A stretch of 64,000 bases of DNA from Actinostola sp. cb2023 (Eukaryota; Cnidaria; Anthozoa; Actiniaria; Actinostolidae): contig JAUJYZ010001087.1 in assembly GCA_033675265.1 (NCBI GenBank), positions 644,501 to 708,500 of the forward strand, written 5' to 3'. Shown here one piece after another: positions 1-10,197 of the stretch (the stretch's first letter is position 1; every line of letters begins with the position of its first letter). The notes under the pieces are model-generated. The model was not told the origin of the DNA. It saw nothing but the letters and a program-made list of their open reading frames with translations, and did not search any database. The position numbers and the translations under genes were made by a program.

Positions 1-326
1 AAGAGAGATGGAAGTTTGCTGAGAAAGTGGCGTTTTGTTTCGCAAGGATGTATTTTGGAAGAAAATCCAAGTCAAATGTCGGTCATTTTCGAGGTGTAAA
101 ATTGCGTCAAAAACACGCATTTTTGATTTTTATGGCAAACAAATTGAACTAATGCCCAGAAATCGGACCTGTAATTCAGTTTACTTGAGGTTAAAATATG
201 AAGAGTTATCTAGTTGTCACTAATAACTGGCCATGAGATCGATGTTACGAAAATTCAGAAAGTTAGAATTTTTAAAAGCAGTATCGATTTTTACGGGCGG
301 TTTCGGGCGCCGTGGGAGTCAAAGGG
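1..326 (-). mobile_element. Partial piggyBac-like TTAA MITE, cut by window edge
   Basis: This is the reverse complement of the first ~325 bp of the complete copy at 39728-40737. It ends in GGGAGTCAAAGGG followed by TTAA at 327-330, matching the CCCATTGACTCC end of the other copy. The rest lies outside the window. A 62-codon open frame at 35-223 recurs in the other copy, but I treat it as non-coding. The relationship to piggyBac rests on the CCC terminus and TTAA site only. Confidence 0.7.
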
Positions 327-330
327 TTAA

Positions 331-1193
331 TGATAGCATTTCCACTGAAGTGGCTCTTCGTCTATCCAAAAGAACAAAGTAAAGCTATAAATATATATAT
401 AATGTACCATAATAACAAAAATAAAAACAAACGTTTGTTCACAAGTTTTAGTAAACGATATGAACGGAAATCGACAACAAACAACAGTCTGGCACAGCTC
501 CATTGGTCTACACGAAGAGAATAACTACGAAAATAACTGTTATTTAATCAACAAGAACATTTGGTAATCGTAACAATCATTTATTTGAGAGAACAGATAT
601 AATAGAACTGTAACTAATTGTAATAGCAATGTCTGTTTTAATACTGTGCTAAACAAGTACGTAATATTCTAGAAGACCATCGTGGCCGTCAACTGAACAT
701 CTTGGTTCGGCGAACGTTTGCCTGGTGGAAATTATATAAAGACTGTCAAAAAACCTGAACAGTTATTTACGGGAAAACACTGGACACATTGCTTGAAAGC
801 TGTGCTTGATTACTGATGCAGAAAAGCACAAATTCATTGTCTTTACCTCACTCGTAAACATCACACATCGAGCACGAGATAACGTACGTAGCTTGTACGT
901 TGCAATCGATAAGAAGTCGATTATTGACGAGAGTTGACAAAATTTACAAAATGTAGTCGAACAAAACGCCAGTCAAGACGAGAATAGAACAAAAATACAT
1001 CTGGTATCATCAGGGAAAGGTTTTCAAGTCTTCACTCGTCTTCGCTCTCGTTCGACTCACTTCAATCGGATTTTCCGAACGAATCCGAGTCAACCCGAAA
1101 ATCTTACTTACGGACATACTTACTTACACACTCGATGGCATAATAGCTACGCCTTCCCAGAAGGCAGTAGCTACAAAAACGATAAATCACGTC
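331..1193. other. No gene or clear repeat seen
   Basis: AT-rich sequence with only short open frames on either strand. I see no splice-flanked exon, RNA gene or tandem repeat here. Confidence 0.5.
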
Positions 1194-1340
1194 AATCGAT
1201 AAAAATCGATATTAAAGAAAAAAAGTGTGATATCGATTTTTACCGATTGATCGATACAAATCGATATCAATCAATTCAAGGATATCGATTTTTACCGATT
1301 TATCGATTGGCAAATCGATATCGATTTTTATCGATTGACT
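1194..1340. repeat. ATCGAT-rich low-complexity tract
   Basis: The word ATCGAT and near variants (TATCGATTTTT, ACCGATT) recur many times in about 150 bp in both orientations. It behaves as degenerate low-complexity DNA. The open frame through it has no protein-like composition. Confidence 0.7.
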
Positions 1341-1492
1341 ACGTCGGGTTGTTTAATAGTCGTCGCCCATCGTCGCAACTATATTCAATCGCCCGTTGTT
1401 CGAGGCAAACAATCGGCAAATCAAACATCACTGCAAAACTCAAATCAATCGCCTATTGACTTGAATTGATGTTTACATTTCAAAGTTAACTA

Positions 1493-1713
1493 GACGCTCT
1501 TCTAGCGTGAAGTCGGGCTTCTAAATGAAATGTAACCTATTTGAACTAAATATAGATATCTTATAGTGCGATTGAAACAGTTTTTGGTTGCTCGTCGTTG
1601 CGTGATTCGAGCTCGATAGAACATGCTTTCCTTGCAATTTCAGTACTGCGAACTTTACAGTATATCAGTAAAAACGTTAATTAGCAGTCCGGCTTCACGC
1701 TACTAGAGCGTCC
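1493..1713. repeat. Hairpin MITE-like inverted repeat
   Basis: GACGCTCTTCTAGCGTGAAG at the left end is mirrored by CTTCACGCTACTAGAGCGTC at the right end, with about 180 bp between. No coding capacity. It lies inside or beside a copy of the repeat family also present at 39550-41152 and 54717-56510. Confidence 0.55.
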
Positions 1714-1935
1714 TGTTTCAATCTAAATTTAGATACAGACGAAAAAAGACTTATATTTCGACCCCTTGACCTCCGGTGCTTTCCCTGATTGGTTTGTGCT
1801 TTCTAATCTTTCTTGGCCAGACTTTATGTCTCCTTCGGCCGGCACAGGGCGCATGCACAGGATTTGAGGTCAACGACGACAAAGAACGCTTCTCATTTTT
1901 AGAGTCAGGGCTTCCACAGGAAGCCCGACTAATAA
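1575..1935 (+). repeat. Partial copy of dispersed repeat family R1
   Basis: Two blocks match the copies at 39550-41152 and 54717-56510: the CGTTGCGTGA...GAACATGCTTTCCTTGC block (about 1597-1645) and the CGGCCGGCACAGGGCGCATGC...GGAAGCCCGACTAAT block (about 1838-1932). The intervening sequence is divergent. Non-coding dispersed repeat of unknown class. Confidence 0.55.
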
Positions 1936-2518
1936 ATATATCGATTACATTTAGATGTATATCTGTTATCTTCTGTCATTATTATGTGCCTGGAATGTAG
2001 AATGAATGTGCATATACTTCACTGAACTCGCAGTACTTCACTTTCTATTAGAAACGACTAGTTTTATCAATAAGTTAAGTTAGAACTAAGTAAAACTAAG
2101 CTAAATCAGATGACTTTCAGGACGGCCCTTGCGAAGCAATTTATCGGCGGCGTTTCGACACATTCGTCAAAAACCGTTGCAGGTTAATAAAGTGTAAGAA
2201 AATTGAGGATATTTCGCTTTTTCCTGGGAATGCAGGTAAACACTTCATCGAGAAGATTCATGGCAGGAAAAAAGAATGTGTCCAGTGCAAGAAAAGAGGA
2301 AGAAAAACACCCAAGGACCGCCCAATCGAGAGCTCCTTCGAGTGCCTTCAGTTCAGTGCGGAGTGACGCTTTGCAAGATAAATAAATACATCAATAATCT
2401 AAGATAAATATTAATTACTATTATATATATAAATATATAAAGAAAGAAAGACCAGAAAACCGCTTTACTAAATGAAGAAATGAAGAGTTTCTACAAATGT
2501 GGTGATACAATTATTGTA
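1936..2518. other. No gene seen
   Basis: AT-rich sequence upstream of a truncated Penelope-like element. A short motif near 2010-2055 (CACTTTCTATTAGAAACG) recurs inverted near 6250-6280. No convincing coding region. Confidence 0.4.
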
Positions 2519-2588
2519 GGTTTGCACTATAAGTGATATTTTCAAGTTTGCAGAAGAAATCCGTACTACAACAATCAATAGTGGTGAA

Positions 2589-3818
2589 ATGTTGATATCA
2601 TACGATGTCGCCTCTTTATTCACAAACGTCCCGCTGGATGAAACCATAGAGATACTAGTAAACAGAGCCTTCGAAAGAAATTGGTTCAATGTTACTCATG
2701 GCCTAAATTTAAGCAGAACGGACCTTGTCGACCTTCTTAACATCGCTACTAAAGACCAACTGTTTCAACTAAATGGAACATTATATGAACAGATCGACGG
2801 AGTCGCTATGGGCTCCCCGCTCGGGCCTCTACTAGCCAACGTGTTTCTGTGCTCAATCGAAGATACCCTCCAGCTTGATGGAAAAATGCCCGCATACTAC
2901 CGGAGGTACGTCGATGACACCCTTGTAATAATGCCGAGTACAGTAGAAGCCAACGATTTCTTGGACGACCTCAATCGATGCCACACCTCTCTAAAGTTCA
3001 CTATGGAAATAGAGAACAATGGCATGCTCCCCTTTCTCGGCATGCAACTGCTAAACAGATCTCATCATATTGAGACAAAAGTTTACATCAAACCTACTAA
3101 CACCGGTCTTCTCCTACACCACGAAAGCCATGTTGATGAACGTTATAAACGCGGCCTAGTAACAACAATGCTCGATCGGGCATATCGCCTATCATCTTCA
3201 TGGTCTTACTTTATTGAGGAATGCGACCGCCTAAAAGTAATGTTCTTGCGTCTTAAGTATCCCCATGACTTAATCAACACCGCTATCAAACGGTTTGTAG
3301 ACGCAAAACTCAGTCAACAACCAAATATGCCAGGAGCCGATGAACCAGATGAAAACATCAGAATTACCATACCATTTATAGACCAACGATCAGCTGATGT
3401 CGTTCGAAGGAAACTACAAGACCTAAGCCACAAGATAAACACCACCGTACAACCAGTCTTTGTGAGCCGTAAGCTAAACGAATCGCTTAAAGTGCAAGAA
3501 AAGAAACCACTTATCATCAACCAACAACGAGTGGTTTATAATTTCAAATGTGACTCGTGTGATGCGAGTTATGTGGGGTACACCTACAGACACCTGCACG
3601 AGCGCATCGAAGAACACAAAGGCATGTCTTCCAGCATCGGCAAACACTATAGGATGGATCATGACATTGTCCCAAGAGACATTAATAATAATTTTAAGAT
3701 CCTAAAAAAGTGCAAGACTAAATTTGATTGTTTACTCTATGAAATGCTGTTAATTAGAGAAAGACGACCTACTCTTAATGTACAATCTGATTCCCTAAGG
3801 GCCAAACTATTTACTTAG
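2589..3818 (+). pseudogene. Penelope-like element RT + GIY-YIG ORF, 5'-truncated
   Basis: The 409 codons cover the distal part of a PLE polyprotein, which copies element RNA and nicks target DNA. Visible in order: RT motif A (YDVASLFTNVP, residues 5-15), motif B (GVAMGSPLGPLLANVFL, 71-87), catalytic YVDD at 107-110, and a C-terminal GIY-YIG-type endonuclease (about 315-345) with CxxC (C321, C324) and YVG at 328-330. It ends in RAKLFT. The frame stays open upstream to about 2520, then meets a stop, so the RT fingers are lost by truncation. Use of ATG 2589 is only a convention. A hammerhead-like motif follows the stop by 60 bp, as expected for PLE ends. Family assignment is firm. Activity is unlikely because the 5' part is missing. 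Confidence 0.9.
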
Positions 3819-3877
3819 TGCTATGCTAATTTACTGTTATACTCTTAATTGATGACATTGACTTTCTACTCATTTCG

Positions 3878-3912
3878 CTTGATAATGGTGCCTAGTCGAC
3901 ACCGAAACGTCG
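3878..3912 (+). ncRNA. Hammerhead-like motif at PLE 3' end
   Basis: CTTGATAA is followed by a GGTG/CACC stem (3887-3890 with 3900-3903) and then GAAACGTC. This resembles the minimal hammerhead ribozyme motifs known from PLE terminal repeats. The first core box differs from the ideal CTGATGA, so it may be inactive. It sits about 60 bp after the PLE stop codon. Confidence 0.5.
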
Positions 3913-4039
3913 CCATAATTTCCTTTATATTTATAACATTATTTGCAGTATTATGTTCTATGTATACACAAGGGAAGCTTTATAGGTCGATTTAAGGTGA
4001 GAAATTATTCTTTCAAACCTCACTATTCACAGCTAATAA

Positions 4040-4154
4040 CCCAAAGACTGGCCTCCTGAAAACAAGGTTGCAGGCATCGTTTACAAGATCAACTGTAAAG
4101 ATTGTAACTTTGCGTACGTTGGGAAAAGCAACGTGCTGGGATTCGGCGGAGCAC
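4040..4154 (+). pseudogene. PLE relic: GIY-YIG domain, N-terminal part
   Basis: One frame reads a GIY-YIG-like core, IVYKINCKDCNFAYVGKS, with the CxxC pair and YVG of the PLE endonuclease, from about 4065 to 4125. The fragment is interrupted by the palindromic MITE at 4155-4915 and continues after it. No RT part is present nearby, so this is a second, older PLE insertion. Dead fragment. Confidence 0.7.
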
Positions 4155-4915
4155 AATAAGCCAAGTCAGAGTTTAAGGATTACCGTGATTCCTGGAACCG
4201 AATCGGGATAAAATGTGTCCGAAGTGAATTTTTCTCCCATGTCTCTTGTATTTTTGCCGAGTTTTCTAGGAGGATTTTACACTACTTTTTCTGTACTAAT
4301 AAAGTATTTTCCCTGTTTACTAGTCACATACAACTGCAAGGTAACTCTAACAGCGCTTATATGTTCATTTGAATACAATAATCCACTGAAAAACGTAGTT
4401 TAAAATCGCCCACAAGCTTACCAATCTCGAAGCGGATTGGGCTTCCTGTGTCAACTGAACGATCGTCAGTTTCACAACGTTTCGATTTCGCTTTTAAATC
4501 ATGTCTTTGTGTCGATTCTTGGCAATTTTTTCAGAAAATAATAAAGATTATGAGTTGTTTATCACTTTGTGCTATTAGTTGTCTCAAAAAAGTATCAAAA
4601 AGTTGTGTTTTGGGGCCGTAGATTGGCCATAGTTCTCACGGCTTCACTACGTCCCGACTACGTGTATAACGAAGGGCATTTTTATCGTAAAATAGAATTT
4701 GATTAACAAATCACACATGAGGTTGAATTAAGAAGACCTTTATGCATACCTTGGAGTATTTTCTCGGCAAAAATCGTATTCTAAGAGATGAAAATTGCTC
4801 CTAGAAAACTCGGCAAAAATACAAGAGACATGGGAGAAAAAGTCACTTCGGACACATTTTATCCCGATTCGGTTCCAGGAATCACGGTAATCCTTAAACT
4901 CTGACTTGGCTTATT
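4155..4915. mobile_element. Palindromic MITE inserted in PLE relic
   Basis: The ends are near-perfect inverted copies: AATAAGCCAAGTCAGAG at the left and CTCTGACTTGGCTTATT at the right. The arms extend over 100 bp through the CTCCTAG/CTAGGAG region. The interior (4430-4680) is related, in the opposite orientation, to 29115-29350. No transposase is encoded. Target-site duplication not clear. Confidence 0.75.
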
Positions 4916-5045
4916 CCTTCACGATCTTCCAACAAATCTTCGGCCATCTACCAGCATGCCAACCAAACTGGCCATGACATTCACCCTAGTTATGGTAGTA
5001 TTCTGGAGAAGAATGAGTCAAATTACAGAAGACGGAGCTTGATAA
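4916..5045 (+). pseudogene. PLE relic: GIY-YIG domain, C-terminal part
   Basis: One frame reads AIYQHANQTGHDIHPSY followed by an NYRRRSL stretch. This matches in pattern the HANALNHNIAWED...RRWTEAW part of the PLE endonuclease at 8507-9253. It continues the fragment at 4040-4154 after the MITE and is itself cut by the next MITE at 5046. Dead fragment. Confidence 0.65.
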
Positions 5046-5811
5046 TGCACCTGTCAATGTAAACCCCCGCCCCCCCAACCCCGGGAATTAGGCGGAGATT
5101 GGGTTTTTCTGTTTCTAATGAGTATTAATACACCACTATGCGGGGCATTTCATTGTGTCTAATGCCCCGCTCTTTGTTGGATTATATTAAAAAATACATT
5201 TACTGGCAAACATGTTTTCTTTTTTCATATTTTTCTTTTCTTTTTCTTTTCTCCCTGATGTAGATACTGTGGACAAAAGAAAACCAGTTTTTATGAAGTA
5301 GACAATTTGTTTAGAATTTTAATAGAATACAATGTTATTGATGCCCAAAAAGAAGACGTATATAGTATCATCTCAAATAATTTTTGATACGTCAGTAATA
5401 ATATATATAATAAGTTTGAAAAAAAAGTTCGAAAAAAACTTGAAGTGTCAGCCACGGTTCGAGTGTCCATTTGTCCAGTATGTAACACATTTTAATTTGC
5501 AATATTCGATCAAAACACAATCCTAGATACTTCAAGATCATCTATGAAGCCTTCTGCGGCTGGAATAATAACGTATTTTCAAACAAACAATGAAATACAT
5601 ACCTTGCTTGACTAATTCCACGAGGTCAAATGAGCCAAACCGGTCAGCGGTTTTTATGTATAATCCCGACCCAATCCCCACTCAGATTTCCGGATGGTGG
5701 CCAAACACGGCTAATGCTCCGCTTACCGAGGAATGATTTTGTGCTGAATACCCCGCTAATCCCCGCATTGCCCCGGGGTTGGGGGGGCGGGGGTTTACAT
5801 TGACAGGTGCA
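5046..5811. mobile_element. MITE with C-rich 40-bp terminal inverted repeats
   Basis: TGCACCTGTCAATGTAAACC at the left end is mirrored exactly at the right end (GGTTTACATTGACAGGTGCA). The inverted repeat continues through a run of C/G and CCCCGG, about 40 bp in total. The interior has no transposase. It lies inside the PLE relic, directly after the RRRSL-coding stretch. Confidence 0.8.
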
Positions 5812-5837
5812 TAATACACATCTTCCTTTTTAACACA

Positions 5838-6104
5838 TAGATTATAGATGTGTGGACGACCAGCTATTCGTTTGTTTATCAGTTCTAGCACTATTTCCAC
5901 CGAACTTTCATCATCCCCCGTACACCACGGCTTGTACACAATCTCGCCAAATATTCACTGTTGCTATGAGCATGTCGAGCTTGTGCTTTCTTTTCTGAGT
6001 GTAAGTACAATGCAACCAAGGAGAATGTAACATTGTTAATCACCAAAGACCAAAGAACGTGTTTGAGCACCATGTTGTTGTTATTACCACCGCTGATCAT
6101 AAGT
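5838..6104 (+). repeat. Dispersed direct repeat, copy 1
   Basis: Begins TAGATTATAGATGTGT and ends TTACCACCGCTGATCATAAG. A second copy in the same orientation lies at 6570-6823, diverged by substitutions and small indels. Both contain the ACGACCAGCTATTCG block. Non-coding; the class is unknown. Confidence 0.75.
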
Positions 6105-6569
6105 GCTGCCGCGTCCTCCCAATATCATCGCGATAACTGACAGGATCCATAAGCCAACAGAAATCTCGATTTGCAGCGAATATCAAAATCCGCCACAGGA
6201 ACCCCATCTCAACACAGGAAACCCAAGATTAATTTCGTAACTAGCCGTTTCTAATAGAAAGTGAAGTGCTGCGAATTGAATTAGTTGCAAAATGTAACTG
6301 TGAACATTCATTCTACATTTCAGCAAATGATAAAATGGCATGAGATATTTTAAAGTTCACTTATATGTTTGGGCTCCCTGTGCTTCAAATTGGCGACCGG
6401 CTTGTGGCTTCTGTCGAGTGATAAATCATGGATTTATTTCGCTTGATAATACACAGATCTTCCTTTTCATGACGTTTAATCAAATGCCAGTCTTGAATAT
6501 TATTAGTACGTACAACTCTGTTGAATTACCTTGAACATATACCAATAATGAATAAAACTTAAGAACATC

Positions 6570-6823
6570 TAGATTATAGATGTGTACTGAGACGACCAGC
6601 TATTCGTTTGTTTATCAGTTCTAGCACGATTATCACGGCGAACTTTCATCATCCCCCGTACACGGCTGGTAGACAATCTCACCAAATATTCCTGACTGTA
6701 TAGTCGCTATGAACATGTCAAGCTTTCGCTTTCTTTTCCGAGTGTAAGTACAATGCAACCAATAGCTACAAGGAGAACGTATTGTATCACAGCGGCCATG
6801 TTATTACCACCGCTGATCATAAG
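6570..6823 (+). repeat. Dispersed direct repeat, copy 2
   Basis: Second copy of the 5838-6104 unit, about 730 bp downstream in the same orientation. The spacer holds unrelated AT-rich sequence. Divergence suggests an old duplication or two insertions of one family. Confidence 0.75.
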
Positions 6824-7230
6824 TAAGATGTGGATTTCGCAATAACCACGAGGTCATGACCAGTGACGTCATACTCAGAAATTCCTCAAAGTCTCGAATC
6901 AAGCTGGATAATAAAGAGCCCAGTGAAACGCGTCCACACACAACACAGGTTCGCTGCTCGCTTCGCTCGCAGCAATTAGTAATAAATTAGTAATTCACGC
7001 GGAAAACACAATAAAAATCATAACCGTGGCAGAGCTGTAATTCGGATACAAAATAGTCTCCATATACAATAATAATAATAATGCATACATTTAAACTTTG
7101 GGTTTACTTAATCAATGGCTGAACTCACCTCTATTTCTTTCTCATTCGGGGGCGGTCTATAACAATGCAAAACAAAATATTATAAAAATTGGTATTTAAA
7201 ATATTGAATAATTAAAGCATTGATTCAAAC
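6824..7230. other. No gene seen
   Basis: AT-rich sequence without a supported coding region. A short palindrome (CGCTGCTCGCTTCGCTCGCAGCAAT) lies near 6950-6975. Confidence 0.4.
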
Positions 7231-7310
7231 ATGATATGTTTCTTCTACGTATTTACTTTATTTTCCGAGCTTTCGGGCTCTTGGTCCATCATCAGGGACG
7301 AAAGGAAAAA
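7231..7310 (-). mobile_element. Inverted PLE terminal fragment with hammerhead-like motif
   Basis: The reverse complement of 7231-7310 closely matches the 3' end of the downstream PLE at about 9410-9490: CTTTCGTCCCTGATGATGG, AAGAGCCCGAAAGCTCGG, then an AT-rich tail. The CTGATGA box lies at 7289-7295 and GAAA at 7271-7274 on the minus strand. An inverted terminal piece upstream of the ORF fits the complex pLTR arrangement known for PLEs. Confidence 0.6.
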
Positions 7311-7344
7311 AATATTGTGTGTGTTATCAAGAGGAGAGATAGAG

Positions 7345-7495
7345 AATACTTCATGGAAAATGCGAGCGTACGGTTTTTATTCACGAGTTATAAAGTATCA
7401 GAAAACGAACAAGCGAGTCCTCGAGCGAGTTGAGTTTTCTGATACTTCATAACGAGTGAATAAAAACTGTACAAAGCATTTTCCATGCTGTATTG
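7345..7495. repeat. Short hairpin MITE
   Basis: AATACTTCATGGAAAATGC at the left pairs with GCATTTTCCATGCTGTATT at the right. The inner arms (TTTTTATTCACGAGTTAT...TATCAGAAAAC) mirror each other almost to the centre. About 150 bp, non-coding. Confidence 0.75.
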
Positions 7496-7497
7496 TG

Positions 7498-8381
7498 TTT
7501 ATTATATACATACTGAGATTTCAAAACCCACATGAAAACTGTTTGAAATTCTCGGCGAAACTTGTTGTTGCTCATTTGCATAAATACTTAGTCGACTGAT
7601 GAGCAAAATATTTGTGAATCTTTAGTTTAGAAGAGAAAAACATGACCTGCAAAGTAAAAATTGATCAAAAATTGATAATAGACAACAACATTCAAATAAA
7701 ATAAACTCATAGTGCCAGGTTCTGCTTTGATTCTTAGCTGTTTGCCGGCTTTACAGAAATAAATAAATATGATTTCTTTCAATGGAGACAAAACTTCTCT
7801 CAATTGTATTTTAGCGAGGTACTTGCCGTGTAGTTTTGACACGGTAATGTTTGTCTATGCTTGCAATTAAACTTCGGAAGCTCAGTACCGGTTCGTATTC
7901 TTCTTTTAGATTAAAACATGTAAACTTGTCAAGCTCTTCTCGAAGTCTTCATTCTTCGCTCGACCTCGTTGAATGAGGTTTTACGTCTCTAGTCTTTTCG
8001 CTATTTCCTTCGTGTTTCGGTTTTCAAGGCCATCAACGTAATCTTCCACTGAAATATCGAAATTTGCGATTCGATTCTCCTCCATTTCTCCAAGTTTAAG
8101 ATCACATTTGCAGCAAATAACTTAATAATGAAAACAACTAGCTACTCAAACAACAAATCTTGTTGAATGAAGCAGCAGCCGCCACTGAGACACGCGCGAC
8201 ACAGACGGCGGGAAACCCATCAACAGTGAAGAAACGTCGTTCGCGGCCTCTGATTGGACGAACGATATTTCTCACACGTGAAAAATGTCGTTCGCGGCCT
8301 CTGATTGGCTAGCAACAGTGAACGAACGAAAATTTACTACATGGATTTATAGTGAGTAAATCTCAGTATGTATATAATAAA
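7498..8381. mobile_element. MITE with ~24-bp terminal inverted repeats
   Basis: TTTATTATATACATACTGAG at 7498 mirrors CTCAGTATGTATATAATAAA ending at 8381. The interior holds no transposase. It includes a local duplication of GTCGTTCGCGGCCTCTGATT at about 8235-8310. It separates the inverted PLE terminus (7231-7310) from the PLE coding fragment that starts at about 8384. Confidence 0.7.
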
Positions 8382-8383
8382 TA

Positions 8384-9253
8384 TAGATACATTTCACCAA
8401 CACCTCAACTCACAAGATCCCAACAGAAAGTTTACTGCGGAGAGGTACTCCCCTGAAGGATTAACTTTTCTGGACACCCTCAATGTTGTAAACGCTGACG
8501 GAAGTATTGACATCAGAGTTTATCGTAAAAAAAACCCATACCGGTAGATACTTACACTTTGAGAGCCACCACCCATCCATGCACAAAGCTTCTGTGATCC
8601 GCACGCTCAACAACAGAGCTTGCTCCATTCCAACTCAAGAGCAGAACAAACGTGAAGAGCAACAACACGTGTTTACCTGTCTTCATAAAGACAATGGTTA
8701 CCCTAAGCGATTTCTCAAGAAACACATGCTTCCACTTAAACGGCCTGATGACAAAGACAGTCAAATACAGCAACCCAGCGGTTTTGCGACACTTCCCTAC
8801 GTCGAGGGAACCACGGAAAGAATCAAGAGAGTACTTGAGGACTACAATGTGAAAACATCAATCAAACCTCTGACTACATTGAGGCATCTGTTGTCAAAAC
8901 CGAAGGATGAGATACCGTTAGGTAAGAAAACAGGAGTGGTGTACGAGATACCATGCGAGGATTGTACAGCAGTGTATGTGGGCGAGACAAAAAGATCATT
9001 AGACACCAGACGCAAAGAACACAAGGCGAGCGTGAGGCTTGCAAAGACTGATGCCTCCGCTCTGGCCCAGCACGCAAATGCGCTCAACCACAACATAGCA
9101 TGGGAAGATACAAGAGTTCTGCCGAGCGAAAACAACTGGGTGAAGAGGAGATGGACGGAGGCTTGGTTTATAGCTAGAAACAGTCAGGCACTGTTCAACA
9201 GAGACTGTGGCAGAACCATGCCTAACACTAATTTCCCTCTTTTACACCGATAG
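8384..9253 (+). pseudogene. Penelope-like element C-terminal fragment with GIY-YIG nuclease
   Basis: The main open frame runs 8507-9253 (248 codons) and carries a GIY-YIG-type endonuclease at residues about 143-222: VVYEIPCEDC with its CxxC, AVYVGETKRSL, RRKEHK, HANALNHNIAWED and RRWTEAW. Just upstream another frame (8395-8526) reads the end of the RT/linker region (LTFLDTLNVVNADGS). The two frames meet at a run of eight A at 8527-8534, so one extra or missing A splits the gene. RT catalytic motifs are absent, so the element is 5'-truncated. The real N-terminus is not the 8507 ATG. The 3' end carries a hammerhead-like motif at 9413-9455. Confidence 0.85.
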
Positions 9254-9412
9254 TTATTATTATTTTTGTAATTTATTTGTTCTATCTTTCATTTATTCCA
9301 CCATGTATTGTCATTTTGCTCGAGCGCATTCTATTGTGAGCGCGCGCTTATGCCAACGTTTTTGATTTGTTTATATTTGCTTTCCACGCCATGTGAAAAT
9401 TCGTTATTTTTT

Positions 9413-9455
9413 CCTTTCGTCCCTGATGATGGGCCAAGAGCCCGAAAGCTCGGAA
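9413..9455 (+). ncRNA. Hammerhead-like motif at PLE 3' end
   Basis: CTGATGA (9423-9429), a four-base stem GGGC/GCCC (9431-9434 with 9440-9443), then GAAA (9444-9447) followed by GCTCGG. Both conserved hammerhead boxes are intact and placed around stem II as in PLE ribozymes. An inverted copy lies at 7265-7305. Helices I and III are not obvious by eye, so cleavage activity is unproven. Confidence 0.5.
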
Positions 9456-9490
9456 AAATAAAAACATTATGCGAAACATATTATGTCTGA

Positions 9491-10197
9491 ATCAATTTTT
9501 ATATCGCATCAGAATCCTTGTATATCACTCAACACTTGTCGTAAACGTGGTCCAAGGGCGGAGGCTAAAGCGAACCAATCACAGATTGATCACGTGCGCA
9601 GTGAGATCTACTTAGATCCATGAGGGCTATGATTCAGCCCCTTTTGCTGTGCATACCATCGTGGACTCACACCTGATTCGAACATTTCCCTCCACCTCCC
9701 CACGCGCCGGCCTGTGTGAGTCGATGTAGCTATCTTCCTAAGGTGGCGGTTAATTTCCCCACCTTTGCTGAAGAGACTTAATTCTGTTTCTATGGTTACG
9801 CCGCGCGTACAATCCGTACTTATTATTACTCAAGCATGGCGTAACCTTTGTTAATAGTACGGAGAAAAAATCGTCACAAAAGTGGCCAATTTTAGTACCA
9901 ACCATGTCTCAAGAATATTTCCTGTCTCATCATCAAACGAGTACGTCCCCATGCTGAGCGCGCTATGCAACCAGAGATACTCTAGTTAATCGTGAGGCGA
10001 TATAAAAAATAAAGTAAATACGTAGAGAAAAGCAAACATATTATGTCTGAATCAATGGTACCTACGTACAGAAACCTACTAAATTAAAGCATTGTCATCA
10101 ATGTATTTCATAAACATATAAAACTCGGCCATTATATTAGTTGTGATTTTCATTATTTTGACTCGCATGGCAGTAGCATATTGTTTCAATGCCAAAT
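9491..10197. other. No gene seen
   Basis: Sequence between the PLE end and the 74-bp array. Short PLE-tail-like words (ACATATTATGTCTGAATCAAT) recur near 10036. No exon with convincing splice signals was found on the minus strand, although the host gene at 16.5-17.5 kb might continue here. Confidence 0.4.

Noticed and set aside
35..223. 62-codon ORF also found at 39831-40019 minus
   Set aside because: It is the same segment of a non-coding TTAA MITE in two copies; no domain, and conservation is explained by recent copying.
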